Source of the DNA: Saccoglossus kowalevskii
Lineage: Eukaryota > Hemichordata > Enteropneusta > Harrimaniidae
Length of the DNA: 50,706 nucleotides
Reading direction: 5' to 3'
Assembly: GCF_000003605.2 (NCBI RefSeq)
Contig: NW_003106598.1
Span: forward strand, 526,350 to 577,055
Each line of letters starts with the position of its first letter. The first letter of the stretch is position 1. Shown here one piece after another: positions 39,453 through 50,706 of the stretch. The translations under genes and the position numbers were made by a program. Under the pieces are notes generated by a model. That model had not been told where the DNA came from and searched no databases. It saw nothing but the letters and a program-made list of their open reading frames with translations.

Positions 39453-39480
39453 AATAAAAATGTTATTATTTTTGAATAAA
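39453..39480 (+). promoter_or_regulatory. Candidate poly(A) signals of gene B
   Basis: AATAAA at 39453-39458 and 39475-39480, about 300 bases after the gene B stop. Confidence 0.4.
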
Positions 39481-42240
39481 ATACATTTCAAGTATAGAAT
39501 ATTCGTATTCGTGTTGGGTACTGTTATGTAGAGAAATGTTTAGCAAGCAGAACGTCATACCCCGTAGTCTAGGTCATGAAATGGAATGGGGAAAATATTG
39601 GTCATAAGGCTGTCAGTTCCGACAATGTTGGAGTATGTGCCGTTTAGATCGAGAGAATTGGACCGTATCACAATAATACGCAACAACATAGAGAAGTGAC
39701 ATCTGATTTAATGGTTAATCGCCCACATGTTAATGGATCGCAGACCCAAATGGCCGCTGAGGTTTCGTAAACAAGTCACGAGAAGTATTTCTTGTGTTTC
39801 ATTTCTTCCCATCACTGTTCTCCAAATGTATATAACCATAATATTTGGAACAATTGACACTCTTTGAGGAGCAAAAACAAGTCTCGTTGCTCTCTCGCTC
39901 TCGAAATATTTGGAGTGTTTACGCTAACTAGGGTTGCGCTCACAGTAAAGATTGCACAATGATTTTATAAACTAAGAAAATGGAATCAATTGCACTACGA
40001 GCCATGCTTGATGAAGTTTATTGCTGAATAATTTTCTGAGCATTGGCAGATAATGATATTCGTTAAGGTTACCAAGACATTCAACTACAAGAGATTACCA
40101 ATGTCATGTTTGAGCGAAGACTGATCGGAAAGAAGAAAGAAACCTGTCATCTTCATTCAAGTCAGCACAATATACGATGCCTGATGTTTTTGACAATCTA
40201 CAATTAGTTTAAGGTTGATTATGTGCTCTTACTTTTTTAAACTGCCCCGGTGTATTGGATTTATGTACAGCAAACAATAAACTAACATATTGCACAATCT
40301 ATGCCAATATTATATGGTAGTCTGAGCTTGCAGAGTCAATTGCTATTAAACTGACGCCTAATTTATTTATTGTTAAACCACGAATGTAACGTTTATACTA
40401 TTGTATTGTATTATATTATGCGGAAATTTAATGTCTGGATAACAAACTACCAAGCAGAGCTGAAACATACGGACAAAAATGTTCAGATCCATACTGCTTT
40501 TCCATTGCTTTTCCTCAAGTAAACGAAACCTTCCCTAGTGGCAAGGACCTGAACTGAAACCAGGTTTCTATAGATCAGTCAAGTTTTGGAGTGCTCACAT
40601 ATCCAGATTGTTCTAAGTAGATGCGCTGTAATGCATTACAGTGTCCTTTCATGCGTTGATGTATCAGGTGTGGTGTGCTCGTACTTAACACACGTCATAC
40701 AATGTTTACATTTAAGAATTCGTTACTGAACCGTATTTTGGACTTTTCGAAATTCCTATACTCGTAGCGTCGTGCATTTTCTTACTTTATCTATTGACAA
40801 ATGTGTGAAGAAATTAAGTAATGTATTGTGCTTTAAAGCAGGTTGTCTGTCATGCTGTGAAACGCACATGTTCTATTAACAGCCATCAGTGCTAAAGTCA
40901 TCTGACAATTGGAGTATTTAACAATGGATCTTTTGGATGGACTACCCGGCTCTGCTTTGTGATGTTAGGGCATGTAGATTTGTGAACTGATGGCCACAAT
41001 TTGATCCAACAACCCTATGCTGATCTTTACTCTTCTAAAAACACCTTTTCCCAGAAAGTGTTGCACGAACATGTTTTTTGGACACGCCTGGCCATCCTAT
41101 ATATAGTAGACATTATTTGGTTATCGTTGTCCTAAGTAACTATTCGAAAAAGCTAGAAATTTCGAGCAATGGCTCTTTATCGATAACATCCTACATATAC
41201 GAATGGCTAATTTGACACAGTGTTGGTAAAATCCGTTACACCACTCACACATCTCCCCTTTTCAATACGTAACATACATAAGTTAAGTGATTTGAAAGTG
41301 CTGGCGTTACTATTGGCGAAGAGCGGAGGAAAAACACGCGAGCTGAAAGCTTACGTAAACTTACATTAACATCTGAATTTAAAACGATTACCGTGCGCAA
41401 CTAATATCACTGCGCGAGATGAACATAGAATGATTTTATGGGTAAATGTTAGTGTTTCTGCACTGTCTCTTATATATATATATAACTGACGATCACACTT
41501 GAACGTGGCCATCAGCAAATAAACCCCATTGTTAGTGTTCAGTGGCGTTGGATTTGCACCTGAGTTGCTTGATGCGTGAGTGTGAAATTCGTCGTCTTCG
41601 TTGGAACCGTATTTAGACGCGATTCTCAATATTCATATGCATCGATGAGGGTAAAATGCTGGTCTTGTATAGTTTAGATCTAAAATATAGTTTATGTAGT
41701 TTCAAATAAGCAAGACAACAATTGTGAACGCGAGAATGTTGAAAAAGCGTTATTGAGAAGACCATGACCGGAGATATATTCGGAAATGGAAAAGTATCTC
41801 AGGAACTTAAGAATAAATGTTATTTTACTTGCCCATTATTTCTGGCGGTCATATTTTCAGAAGATATATACACATTGACCTTTGGAGGAGCTGGAGCGCA
41901 TAAAAGTAAGTAAAACTCTTGCAAAGTAACGCTCCACAGTGACTCTCTCAGCACCTGTTTTTCAAATATTATCAAAATTTAGTTTTGTTAATTATTTATA
42001 AATTATCTTGTTCCCAAAAAATAGTAAGACTACATTTAATCGTAATTGCGATTAAAATTGAGGTAATGTATCGATTTTTTAACTTTGGAGCTAAACTGTT
42101 TGACATTTGACATTTAGTTTCCACGGTTGATTGGTGTACAGTACATTGAAATATTCTGTTGTTTTATTTTGAAACTCCTCCTTTCCAATCACATTGGAAA
42201 TAACGCGATACAATCTCGTATACAATGAAAACGTCGTCTG
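39481..42240. other. Spacer between genes B and C
   Basis: About 2.8 kb with no supportable gene. It includes a short TA run near 41473 and a minus-strand frame at 41366-41629 without recognisable features. Confidence 0.55.
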
Positions 42241-42257
42241 ATAGAACCTTTGTCCAC

Positions 42258-42348
42258 GGGACACGATCCACAGTTCATACCACTACAATGTACATTGACA
42301 GGTTACATCCACAACATAACAAGAGGATCGTCGTGGTTACTTAGTAAC
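42258..42348 (+). promoter_or_regulatory. Promoter-proximal block of gene C with perfect palindromic X-box-like site
   Basis: GTTACTTAGTAAC at 42336-42348 is a perfect inverted repeat of two RGYAAC half-sites with a 1-base spacer, 148 bases before the ATG. Upstream, CACGATCCACAGTTCATA (from 42262) closely matches 23673 onward in front of gene A. The two blocks keep the same order and similar spacing in both genes. Confidence 0.5.
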
Positions 42349-42464
42349 GCCGAAACTTATCTGCGATGTCTTACGAGTTTACCAAACACTAACAGACGAG
42401 TCTTTGAGACAACAGCCTCGGAGTTTAGATCTCGTCATTTCTCAAATCCTGCGTATTTTCACGA

Positions 42465-42470
42465 ATGTAA
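42465..42470 (+). promoter_or_regulatory. Start-stop element (ATGTAA) before gene C
   Basis: The upstream ATG shared by A, B and C, exactly 19 bases before the main start, is here followed directly by TAA. Established knowledge: minimal start-stop uORFs can stall ribosomes and repress the main frame. Confidence 0.45.
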
Positions 42471-42483
42471 TTCAACACTGACT

Positions 42484-45400
42484 ATGGAAAGACGACAACT
42501 TACCATAGATGTTAAGTATCTCCACTGCTATCGTAGTTTGTTTGCTATCGTGGTAATGGTTCTTTCAACATCCTGGTCAATCCAAGTGGTACAAACAGAA
42601 GGTAATCCTGTTTTATCGTAATATTTTCAATGCAGCCGTATTAATTTTACTGACGATTCACAATTTACCTAGAGTATTTGTAGTCAAGCTATTGGTGACA
42701 TTGAACCTATCCAATTGTACCACTTATTACGGCGCATTTGGTCTTGCCTACCGCCGGCAATCAAGCTGAAAGATCGACGGCAACCATTCACCCCATTGAT
42801 CTTTGACCGTATTGGTTTTTTGGCTTTGCTTATTATACGAATATTTGATCTAATAGCTTGGAACTAATGCCAAATAAACAGAAGCCGAATAAGGGAACTA
42901 TGTACTGTATTGTGTTGCCATGACAAACAACGTGTTTTATTGATCATACACATAGGCAGACGTTAATCTTGAGTGATCAATATTTTTCCTGTTGTCTTAT
43001 CAGAGAAAGTCGACTGTCAAAGATGGCGACACAAAACAAATACTATTGCCCGACTGTAATTACCAGATAAAATCTACAGACATACACGGGACTGTAATTC
43101 CAGCAGATTTGAAATATCATAATGATGCGGACAGACTATGTCCAATAACAATTTGTAAGATTATTAGGGATACATTTACTTAAGCAGGGAAAGTTAAGAC
43201 TATGTATGATATACAGGCGTATCAAAGGTGATAGGCAAACGTGCTTGGGTAAACGCAATACTAAAGATAACACATAATACATTAATATCTAACTTCCTTT
43301 TGAGCTAAAATAAGTTAATAGTAACATTCAATCAGAAATGAAAAAGCAGTACTACATGTTTGTGTGGTGACATGTTTTAACTCGAACTCGTATTGGGTTT
43401 GCACCTTGATCAGACTCCGAGTTTTGGAATATCTACTTCTAACGCGACCGATTGTTGAAAACTTCGAATTAATAAATAGACAGGGTATGATACGCCTCGA
43501 GCTGACCAATAGGTACCGTACGTTGTTCGCTACATAGAACAAATGATAACCAGGTACTTTTCTTCGCTTTATAATGCACGTTGGTCGTTTATAAAACAAG
43601 GTACGCACCAGTTAATGGGTTCAGTGCCAAGTGTTTGCTGTAAAATCCAGAATCTTTAATACTCATTGCTGTGCAGACACTCTTTAAGGTGCATTGCTGT
43701 AACTAGATGCATGGCTGCCGTTCTGTGCATATTTAAACTTAGTTCAATGACGTACGAAATAATCTTACCGGCGATAAGAAAGATATACCGTTGCAGTAAT
43801 ACAGCTAATGATGCATTGTTAGCAACGACCTAACTGGCTAACTCGACTTAATTTATGTTTTAACAATGTTTTCGCCGCCAGGCTGTGAGCACATCGGGAC
43901 ATGCTCGATCAAGCAAAGTTTTCAGTATATACATGGCAAATTTCTGTATTTCATAAAAACATGTTGAAACAATAACATACAAATTACACACCATTTTAAA
44001 GTAAAATAATTAAGATTTAGCTTGTTTGTTTTTGACAGTCCTCTATGATTATATATATACCGTTCGCGTACGAGAAGTCTGGTACCCTAGGCCTCTATAT
44101 CAGAAAACAGAATGTGTTGTTTCACCCCCCTCGTCTATTTTATAGTCCTTCAGCGGAATGTATTCGCAATCGTATTTCGTATCGGTGGTGGCGCTGCTAA
44201 ATATTTCTTGCCACTCTCATGTGCGTCGCTAATAATAACTTACGTCTGTATTTATCAAATACAACAAACCTAAGAAGAAATTAAATGGCGCAGTATCTTT
44301 TTGGAGTGTATATTTATTACGTATATTATTCTACTAATATTTAGATATCCATGGAAACTAGAACGAGTGCAGTTATATTATTTTCACAAATCATTTAAAA
44401 ACTATATGTACCATTGATTTAACCATTTTGCCTAACGCCCTTGGTTTGTACATATATTATACGCATAGTGTAGCTAATCCAACTATAAGTTATGCATACT
44501 AGTTGAGATGCGATGTATTCACACATGATGAATACGCCATCGTTGTTGAACCTGACTGCTGTCTCGAACTCCGATCAGTGGAAGAATGCAAAATGTAATG
44601 ACAAATGTCTCGTACCTAGGCGTTGTTTGCCAAAGACCAGCAAACTAATATTCTAAGCTCATATAAAATCAGTTAAAGATGTTAAACTGTGACGGACATG
44701 GATAGAATAAGTTTGAATATGGTCTCAAATCAATGACAAATGGGATATCGTAATATGAAATTGGTCAGATCGCATTCGATTTACATGAGTCCGAGTGGAA
44801 CTCGCGCGACAATACTAATTTTATGTTCATCGCATCCAAATTATTCAAATTCACTTTTAGTAATTTTCTAGCAATTTCACATGGAAACTACTCGCATACC
44901 ATGCATGGGAATGAATATAATAGTGAACCATTGTGCTCACCGTTAACATATAATGTCATATACGTATACTGTTGCACTTATAGTGTTATGCACAGATTCC
45001 TGTGCCACTGCTAACAATGGCCAATGTGAAGACGGTGGTTTAGAATGGACAACTCATACTGGGTGTATCTATGGAACAGACTGCAGTGATTGCGGTACGA
45101 GGTCGTGGCCGTACGCCCACGATGGTTGTAAGTAGAGACGATTTAATATCAATATATCCTTTCCCACTGCGTGGCTAAAAACTCTAAGAGCATTTCTAAC
45201 TTAATACTTCCATCAGGGACGTGCTGGTTTTTGAAAAATTTTAAATCGAAACAAATTAGAGCAATTCAGTGTTTTTTTTCTAATAAAAAGCCAATATTTG
45301 GATAAGATCGACTTCATCATATCTGCTATAAGTAAGGCCGAGATGGCAAGCGATATAATTTAATTAACGTTTACGTCATTGCATCAAATTTCTTTGAGAA

Positions 45401-47613
45401 TTTAGAAATAATTTCAAACGCAGAAATGAAAAACCGTATAACGTTAAAGTTCAAATATAATAACGTTAAAAAAACGTACAGGGTAAAAGTTCATGTATAC
45501 AAAATTATCATGAATTGTTGCAATACGTGCGATGTACTTGTACGATGTATCAGGTAATCTTTTGAGCGAGCACACAAAAGAAAATATTATACTGTACAAC
45601 TCATAATAGCGATATATCAATAGGATACCCTCCATGACACTGTGCGTGCAATCATATTATAGAATGCACCTCTTTGCACGTACTAAATAATATTATTTTT
45701 ATATGCAACATAAGTAGGCAGTACAAACATTGTAAATACTCAATATGTTTCTCCTAAAAATAAATAAATCGTTGAAAGATAGTATTGCTAATCTTGGAAT
45801 TTGCTGGGCGTATTCAATTTATTGAAGTATTCTTTTTGTTCAAGTTACATAATGTTTCATCATGACATCGTTTCTAATCATTTTATATTTGATGTTTTGT
45901 GTGGTCTTGAAGCGTCTCTGTGTAGCAATGCATGCGATAGCGATGGAAGCGAAGCATTCAATGGTGTGTGTGAAGACAGTGGTCCGGACGCAGAAATACC
46001 AGGCTGCTTTCTGGGTGATGATTGCGATGACTGCGGGACCAGAGAAGGTATGGTTACTGGTATATACGTCCACAAATACTAAATAAATAAATAAATGCAC
46101 ATTATGTGCAGTTTAATTTCCAAAATAAAATGCCCAGGTAAAATTCAATGGAGAAAAATGTTTGAAGGATAAGTAGCCATGTGAACGAACGATGTATGAT
46201 TTCACGATCTATTGTTAAATGAAAAATTGTTACCTGTCACACGGAGACAAATCAAATGGTATACGAGTGGAATATGGCTGTACTTGTAGTGTTCTTAAAT
46301 GAGTTTGTTGAATCACAGGGGAAACATCTTGAAAAAGTGTCCCATATATGTTTTCATTTATGAAGAAGGTATATGATACAAATACATTTAAAGGAGTCGA
46401 CCCAAATGAACACTATTGAAAATTTTACTGCGCATATGTGCAACGTGTTGTGGAAGGGAATTTATTTTTTAAATAACTCATGACTATGAAAAAACAATTT
46501 TACCCGAGAAATAAGTGCAAAAATACAAATTTCAATACTTATATATAATTCTATATTTTTCTATTTATTTTTTAATTAAATATTTACTGTTTTCTTGCTT
46601 TTGAAGCACCCATTACAACCCCATCGCCACCGACTACACCTGCTCCTACAGCTGATGAAGTAGTACATACAACAATGGGAGTGATATTGGGAGCTGGAAC
46701 TGACTCTGGTTTGGAATTATCAATTTCACAAGAATCCTCCACGACCGATGAAACAAGTAATGGCGAAGATACCGGTATGCGACATATTAAAAATCCAACA
46801 CATACCATTTTAAGTGATAACACATTGGTTTAATATCGATAAGTGATAAATACGTGTAACACATGTTTGAAATGTCAGTTTCTGACATAATGCTAGACAG
46901 AACAAAATCAAATATAAATGTTTATAATAAATACACATATGTGTTAGGCACGTACACAATGCGACTTTGGATGCCAACAGATTGACGTATTTGGATTTTG
47001 TGCAATGTTTAATATTTGCCAAAAATTAATAAAAGCAACAATTAGCTAAAAAAGCTAAAAAAATTCTCGTCACTTTTTTTATAAGAAAAAATAAAAATAA
47101 AAATTACGAGTCAGAATATTGTGTGCCACTATTGGATATATTTTAATACTTAACAATATTTAAAGTTATATAATATTGAAAAAATATATTCTATCGTGTT
47201 GTGTGCGTCATATCACATGGGTTTGTCTATTCACCGCGAAGCCTCAAGAGCGAGCACGACATGCAAAATTGAGTAGACCGTTTCGCCGCGGCAATGACGT
47301 CACGACATGTGATTATTCTGTATCTGATCAGATATAGACAGTTTAGCTTTGAACAACCACAAAGTACACGACCTGTTCACACATTATGGATAATAGTTTC
47401 AAACCACGACTAACAGAAAACTGTTTGTTTGTTTGTTCAAGTATCATGAATGTATATATCTGGTCACAAATTGCCCAACTTTATTTTGCAGACTCAACTC
47501 CAATCATAGTAGGGTGTGTGGCAACTATTGCAACTCTGATTTGCATTGTGGTGTTAATATACATATGCTATCGATGTAAGAAAGGGAATACAATAGCAGT
47601 GGAAAAGGTAATA

Positions 47614-47704
<91 letters not shown>

Positions 47705-48265
47705 TATTGTACCCTCAATACAATATAACCAAGATATAATGGAATAATGTTAAAAAAAACGTTTAAATTATAGATAGCTACGTGCTATTTTAGCGAATTT
47801 GACTCAATCCAAGAATTGACATATTTTTAATTTAATGCCAACAATTTTATTGTTAAAATATACATTGTTTTTAATTAGCGACATCTTAAATTATCGAAAT
47901 TAGATTAGCTAAAATCACTTATGTTTAATTGAAGAGACACAATAAGACGACTGGTGTATAGATTTGCATTGTAACCGAGCCACAACACAGAGCTGTGGGT
48001 GTTCAACAATGTTTAGTTGTGTTTGCGTTCGTCACTTATAATATTGCAAACACTCCGAAATAATATTTTTCTTTGACTGGAAACAAAAGATATCAAAGAA
48101 TAGTGATGCTATAAATATTTACGTGTTTTTGATGCTAGAGATCGTGTGTTGTTACATAATTTTTTTATAGAATGCCGGAAGTAAAATATTGAAAATATTG
48201 TCCCAGTTATTTCAATCTTGATATACTACAATGACGTCACCACTTTTTTTTTATTTCAGACATGA
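42484..48265 (+). CDS. Gene C: tandem paralogue of A and B, with altered C-terminus
   Basis: Exons: 42484-42601, 44984-45127, 45913-46047, 46607-46774, 47492-47607 and, less surely, 48260-48265. The start is the first in-frame ATG; the frame is open upstream to 42250 but has no earlier ATG. A signal peptide (LFAIVVMVLSTSWS) is followed by module 1 (spacing 3-7-12-5-2) and module 2 (3-11-11-5-2, ending DDCDDCGTR). A Thr/Pro/Ser stalk is followed by IIVGCVATIATLICIVVLIY and YRCKKGN. The membrane exon is 116 bases, six fewer than in A and B. The expected micro-exon after TTTCAG at 48259 reads ACA TGA in frame, giving 228 residues without TDV. In another frame it reads HDDNYD then a stop, echoing the A/B tail, so the exon seems to have lost bases. 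The donor is followed at once by a long TA repeat. Confidence 0.86.
46080..46096. repeat. (AAAT)n microsatellite
   Basis: About four AAAT units in gene C intron 3. Confidence 0.7.
47295..47334. promoter_or_regulatory. CRE plus palindromic GATA site in gene C intron 4
   Basis: TGACGTCA at 47295-47302 is followed by the perfect 14-base palindrome TATCTGATCAGATA at 47321-47334, which holds two opposed (A/T)GATA-type cores. The surrounding segment is richer in CpG than the flanking intron. A possible intronic enhancer; this is inference from motifs only. Confidence 0.35.
47617..47703. repeat. (AT)43 microsatellite directly after gene C exon 5 donor
   Basis: 87 bases of pure AT starting 10 bases after the donor. 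At the matching place gene B has GATATAA, the in-frame stop of its retained-intron form. In C the stop has been replaced by the repeat, so read-through gives a Tyr-Ile run and ends only at 47739. Confidence 0.95.
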
Positions 48266-48350
48266 TGATAACTATGATTAGATCGAATGAAGATTTTAAG
48301 ACCTAGTCACTGTTTACAATAATAATTATTTTGTTAATTAGTTAACATTT

Positions 48351-48356
48351 ATTAAA
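48351..48356 (+). promoter_or_regulatory. Candidate poly(A) signal of gene C
   Basis: ATTAAA about 86 bases after the proposed gene C stop. Variant hexamer; use unproven. Confidence 0.35.
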
Positions 48357-50706
48357 ACTTATAGAACATATACATTTCATAATTTAATATTGCGACTATA
48401 CATTTATTGTAGAATTGTTCATGTCCTATCACTTGCTAATTCATTTCCACATCGTGGATATTGTTATTACAACGTTTTTTACTTACAAATAATTTACCTA
48501 ACCAGTTGACGAATAACTTTGGTCGAAATTGAACATGAATTGTGAGCAAAAGTTGGCACAATTCCTTTCGGTTATACGCTTCAGAAAAACAAAAACAAAA
48601 GCATGCTCATATTTCCAAATAAAATAAAACCTGTTGAACCTTGTAACAACGAACATTTGTGATTGCTTTAACTGTATCAGCTTGTCTCTATGATACTCTG
48701 GTTGCCCTTCAAGTTATGTGGACTGAACAAAGACTGCGTAATTATCCAGGTTTTATGTGCAGTCGTGCCCAAAGTGGAATGCATTGTGTCAAAATACAGA
48801 CGTTGAGCTTTGGAAAATCAGGGAAATAATAAAGTCTTGAGTGAGGGCAGCGACAAGACAACCCCATTTTTAATGTTCATTAATGTCATAAAAATTCGCC
48901 CATGGCTTGACCTTGAACTACTATAGTAACATCTTTATGGCTTTGTCTAGGGGTATATTTGGGCATGATTCTCATCAATCGCAATGTGAAGAAATAGTAA
49001 AGTCATAATTTTGAATCCCAACAATGTTTATCACTGTGATAATGTGGAATGATAAAAAACTGTTTGTTTTCTAGCCCAAATTACTAAAATTGCAGCGGGT
49101 CTTATAATCCAAGATGTGAAGTGAAATATTAGTGAATACAGTTTAAATATTTAAGGAGTTTTTAGCATTGCAATTATTGAGCAATTACAGTGCCAGTTGA
49201 TGGTCCAGCTTTCTGTAAACAACCAAACAATGGGCACTGTACAAGATCAATTAGGTCCCATCAAAGCATATTCAATGGATTCCTAAAATTTGTCTGGAAT
49301 GTAGCATGGCTTTTTAATTTCTTTTCCCAATACCACTTTCGCCTGTATATGTGTATGTGTTGTCCCCTTTTCTAAATGTCCTTATGTCACATGTCACCAC
49401 AAAACGTGGTAGATAATTTAGATTTTCCGGCATAGATGTTCCCGAGTGGCGAGTTCGGAGCGAACACGCCAGCAAACCAATGGAGATTAACACCACATTT
49501 GCTCGATCTTTCATAGGATTTTCTATGACAACATAAATTATCGATTGCATCACATATATCTGAAAAAATTCACACACTCAAACTATAGATTTAATGCACA
49601 AAACACATACGTTATATCGTATTATTACGTCATAAATAGACACGCAAAATCGTGTATCTGTAACCACAGTTGTCATTTTATTAACGATTGGAATGTGTCG
49701 GCAACATTTGAGTGACAGCTGAGAATATATTACAAGTTCTCCGTGTATTCTTGTCATGTGTAGAGCAAACGCCACAGTTTGAATTGTGGTCATGGCAACC
49801 CGGGAGAATATATACGACGCTATAACTCGCTGCTGCCACATTATCAATCCGGCCAGTTTAGACAGGTTTCCATGCATTAATCCCCATGTTAAGTGCGCCC
49901 GAATCTTTAATTACTTAATTTTGTTATCACATCTTGTATAATGCCAATCCTTCGCTAGCTAAATCTCACTTACACGTTCTAACACAGTCTTATATTTTGT
50001 TCATAATTGTATTTGCTTATAGTGATAAGAAATCGAAGTCTGTCTTGATCTATTAATTACTTTTATTTTATTGTATAATCTGTTTAGTGTTTTGTTTAGT
50101 TGGAAAGCCAGTGTTAGTCAACTGTATTTTTCTGTGCAAGGGATTCCCACCATGTATTTATGCATAGACAAGCCGTGTAGTTGGACTGAAACCGTCTCGT
50201 TGCCATCTGCCGTCATAGTAGTAATAATAGGGCAAACGTAAATTCGGTCAAACAGACATTCGTTGGGGTGTATCGATGATCGAGTGGACAGTGTTCCTGA
50301 TATATGGGTAAGGCAAATTGATGCCTATATTGATGGTTCGAGACTATTCTATTTCTTATTTTGAAATGTTATTCATAAAAATAAAATAAAAAAAAAAACA
50401 ATAAAAAAAAAACATTTGATTCCCTATTGTATAATCTCTGATTAAAATGCTACAGTTGTCACCCAGCGCGAGTTCAAATGTTATGTAAATAATCGATGTA
50501 TTATACTCGCGTAGTACTAGTATGTTGCTATGGGTCCCATATCGAAAACGACGCGCCGCGACGGCTGCAGCACTTTAGATTACACTTTATCGAAACAGAA
50601 TTTGAACTTAATGACTCCTCCTCGTGCCACACAGTCTTCTCTTTGTCAGAATACCTGAGTGTCATTTTATCTATAATAACATAAAGCCGGACATGCTAAG
50701 TGTCAT
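48357..50706. other. Right-hand flank without supportable genes
   Basis: No exon of the array is seen. If the 9.2-kb spacing continued, a fourth copy would start near 51.7 kb, beyond the window. A frame near 49190-49290, preceded by an AG, holds FCKQPNNGHC but nothing more that I can assign. An A-rich run lies at about 50380-50413. Confidence 0.5.

Noticed and set aside
42250-42483. In-frame N-terminal extension of gene C
   Set aside because: Open but without any ATG, and it covers the promoter-like blocks shared with gene A, where the frame is not kept.
47386-47739. 117-codon open frame on the plus strand containing a TM segment
   Set aside because: Only 47492-47607 is a real exon (gene C exon 5). 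The rest is intron sequence in front and AT-repeat read-through behind.

Overview
The window is eukaryotic, almost certainly from a metazoan. It is AT-rich. Every gene I can support is split into small exons by GT-AG introns of about 0.2 to 3 kb. It carries TA and CA microsatellites, foldback elements and a tRNA-like SINE fragment. Protein content (secreted proteinase K-type subtilases with I9 propeptides; small cysteine-rich type I membrane proteins) suits an aquatic invertebrate. I cannot name the species from sequence alone. One 153-base assembly gap lies at 13119-13271.

Left part (1-18.5 kb): three S8A subtilisin-like protease genes. S1 (plus, 243-2985) enters the window already in its catalytic-Asp exon, so its signal peptide and propeptide exons lie to the left. 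S2 (minus, 12163-7350) is complete: 8 coding exons, 381 residues, with signal peptide, I9 propeptide and the full Asp/His/Asn/Ser set. S3 (minus, 18301-13797) is a tandem paralogue of S2 with the same exon lengths, except that exon 3 is 2 bases short. That shifts the frame and gives a stop at codon 92, so as assembled it is a pseudogene or contains an assembly error. S2 and S3 share a promoter-proximal block and a noncoding first exon. Their last exon and adjoining intron are far more alike than their other exons.

Right part (23.5-48.3 kb): three plus-strand tandem copies (A, B, C), about 9.2 kb apart, of a gene family I do not recognise by name. Each has six coding exons: signal peptide; a first six-cysteine module; a second six-cysteine module (both ending DCxDCGxR); a Thr/Pro/Ser-rich stalk; a transmembrane segment with a basic tail; and a micro-exon giving a new C-terminus. 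All extracellular exons are phase 1-1. Copies A and B end in TDV, a class I PDZ-ligand pattern. Copy C has lost it by a frame change. Upstream, all three keep an RFX/X-box-like inverted repeat and an upstream ATG exactly 19 bases before the ancestral start. I judge this triplicated receptor-like family to be the most novel content of the window.

The remaining stretches (3-7.3, 18.5-23.6, 30-33, 39.2-42.2 and 48.3-50.7 kb) show no supportable genes. They hold scattered microsatellites, foldbacks and possible poly(A) signals.
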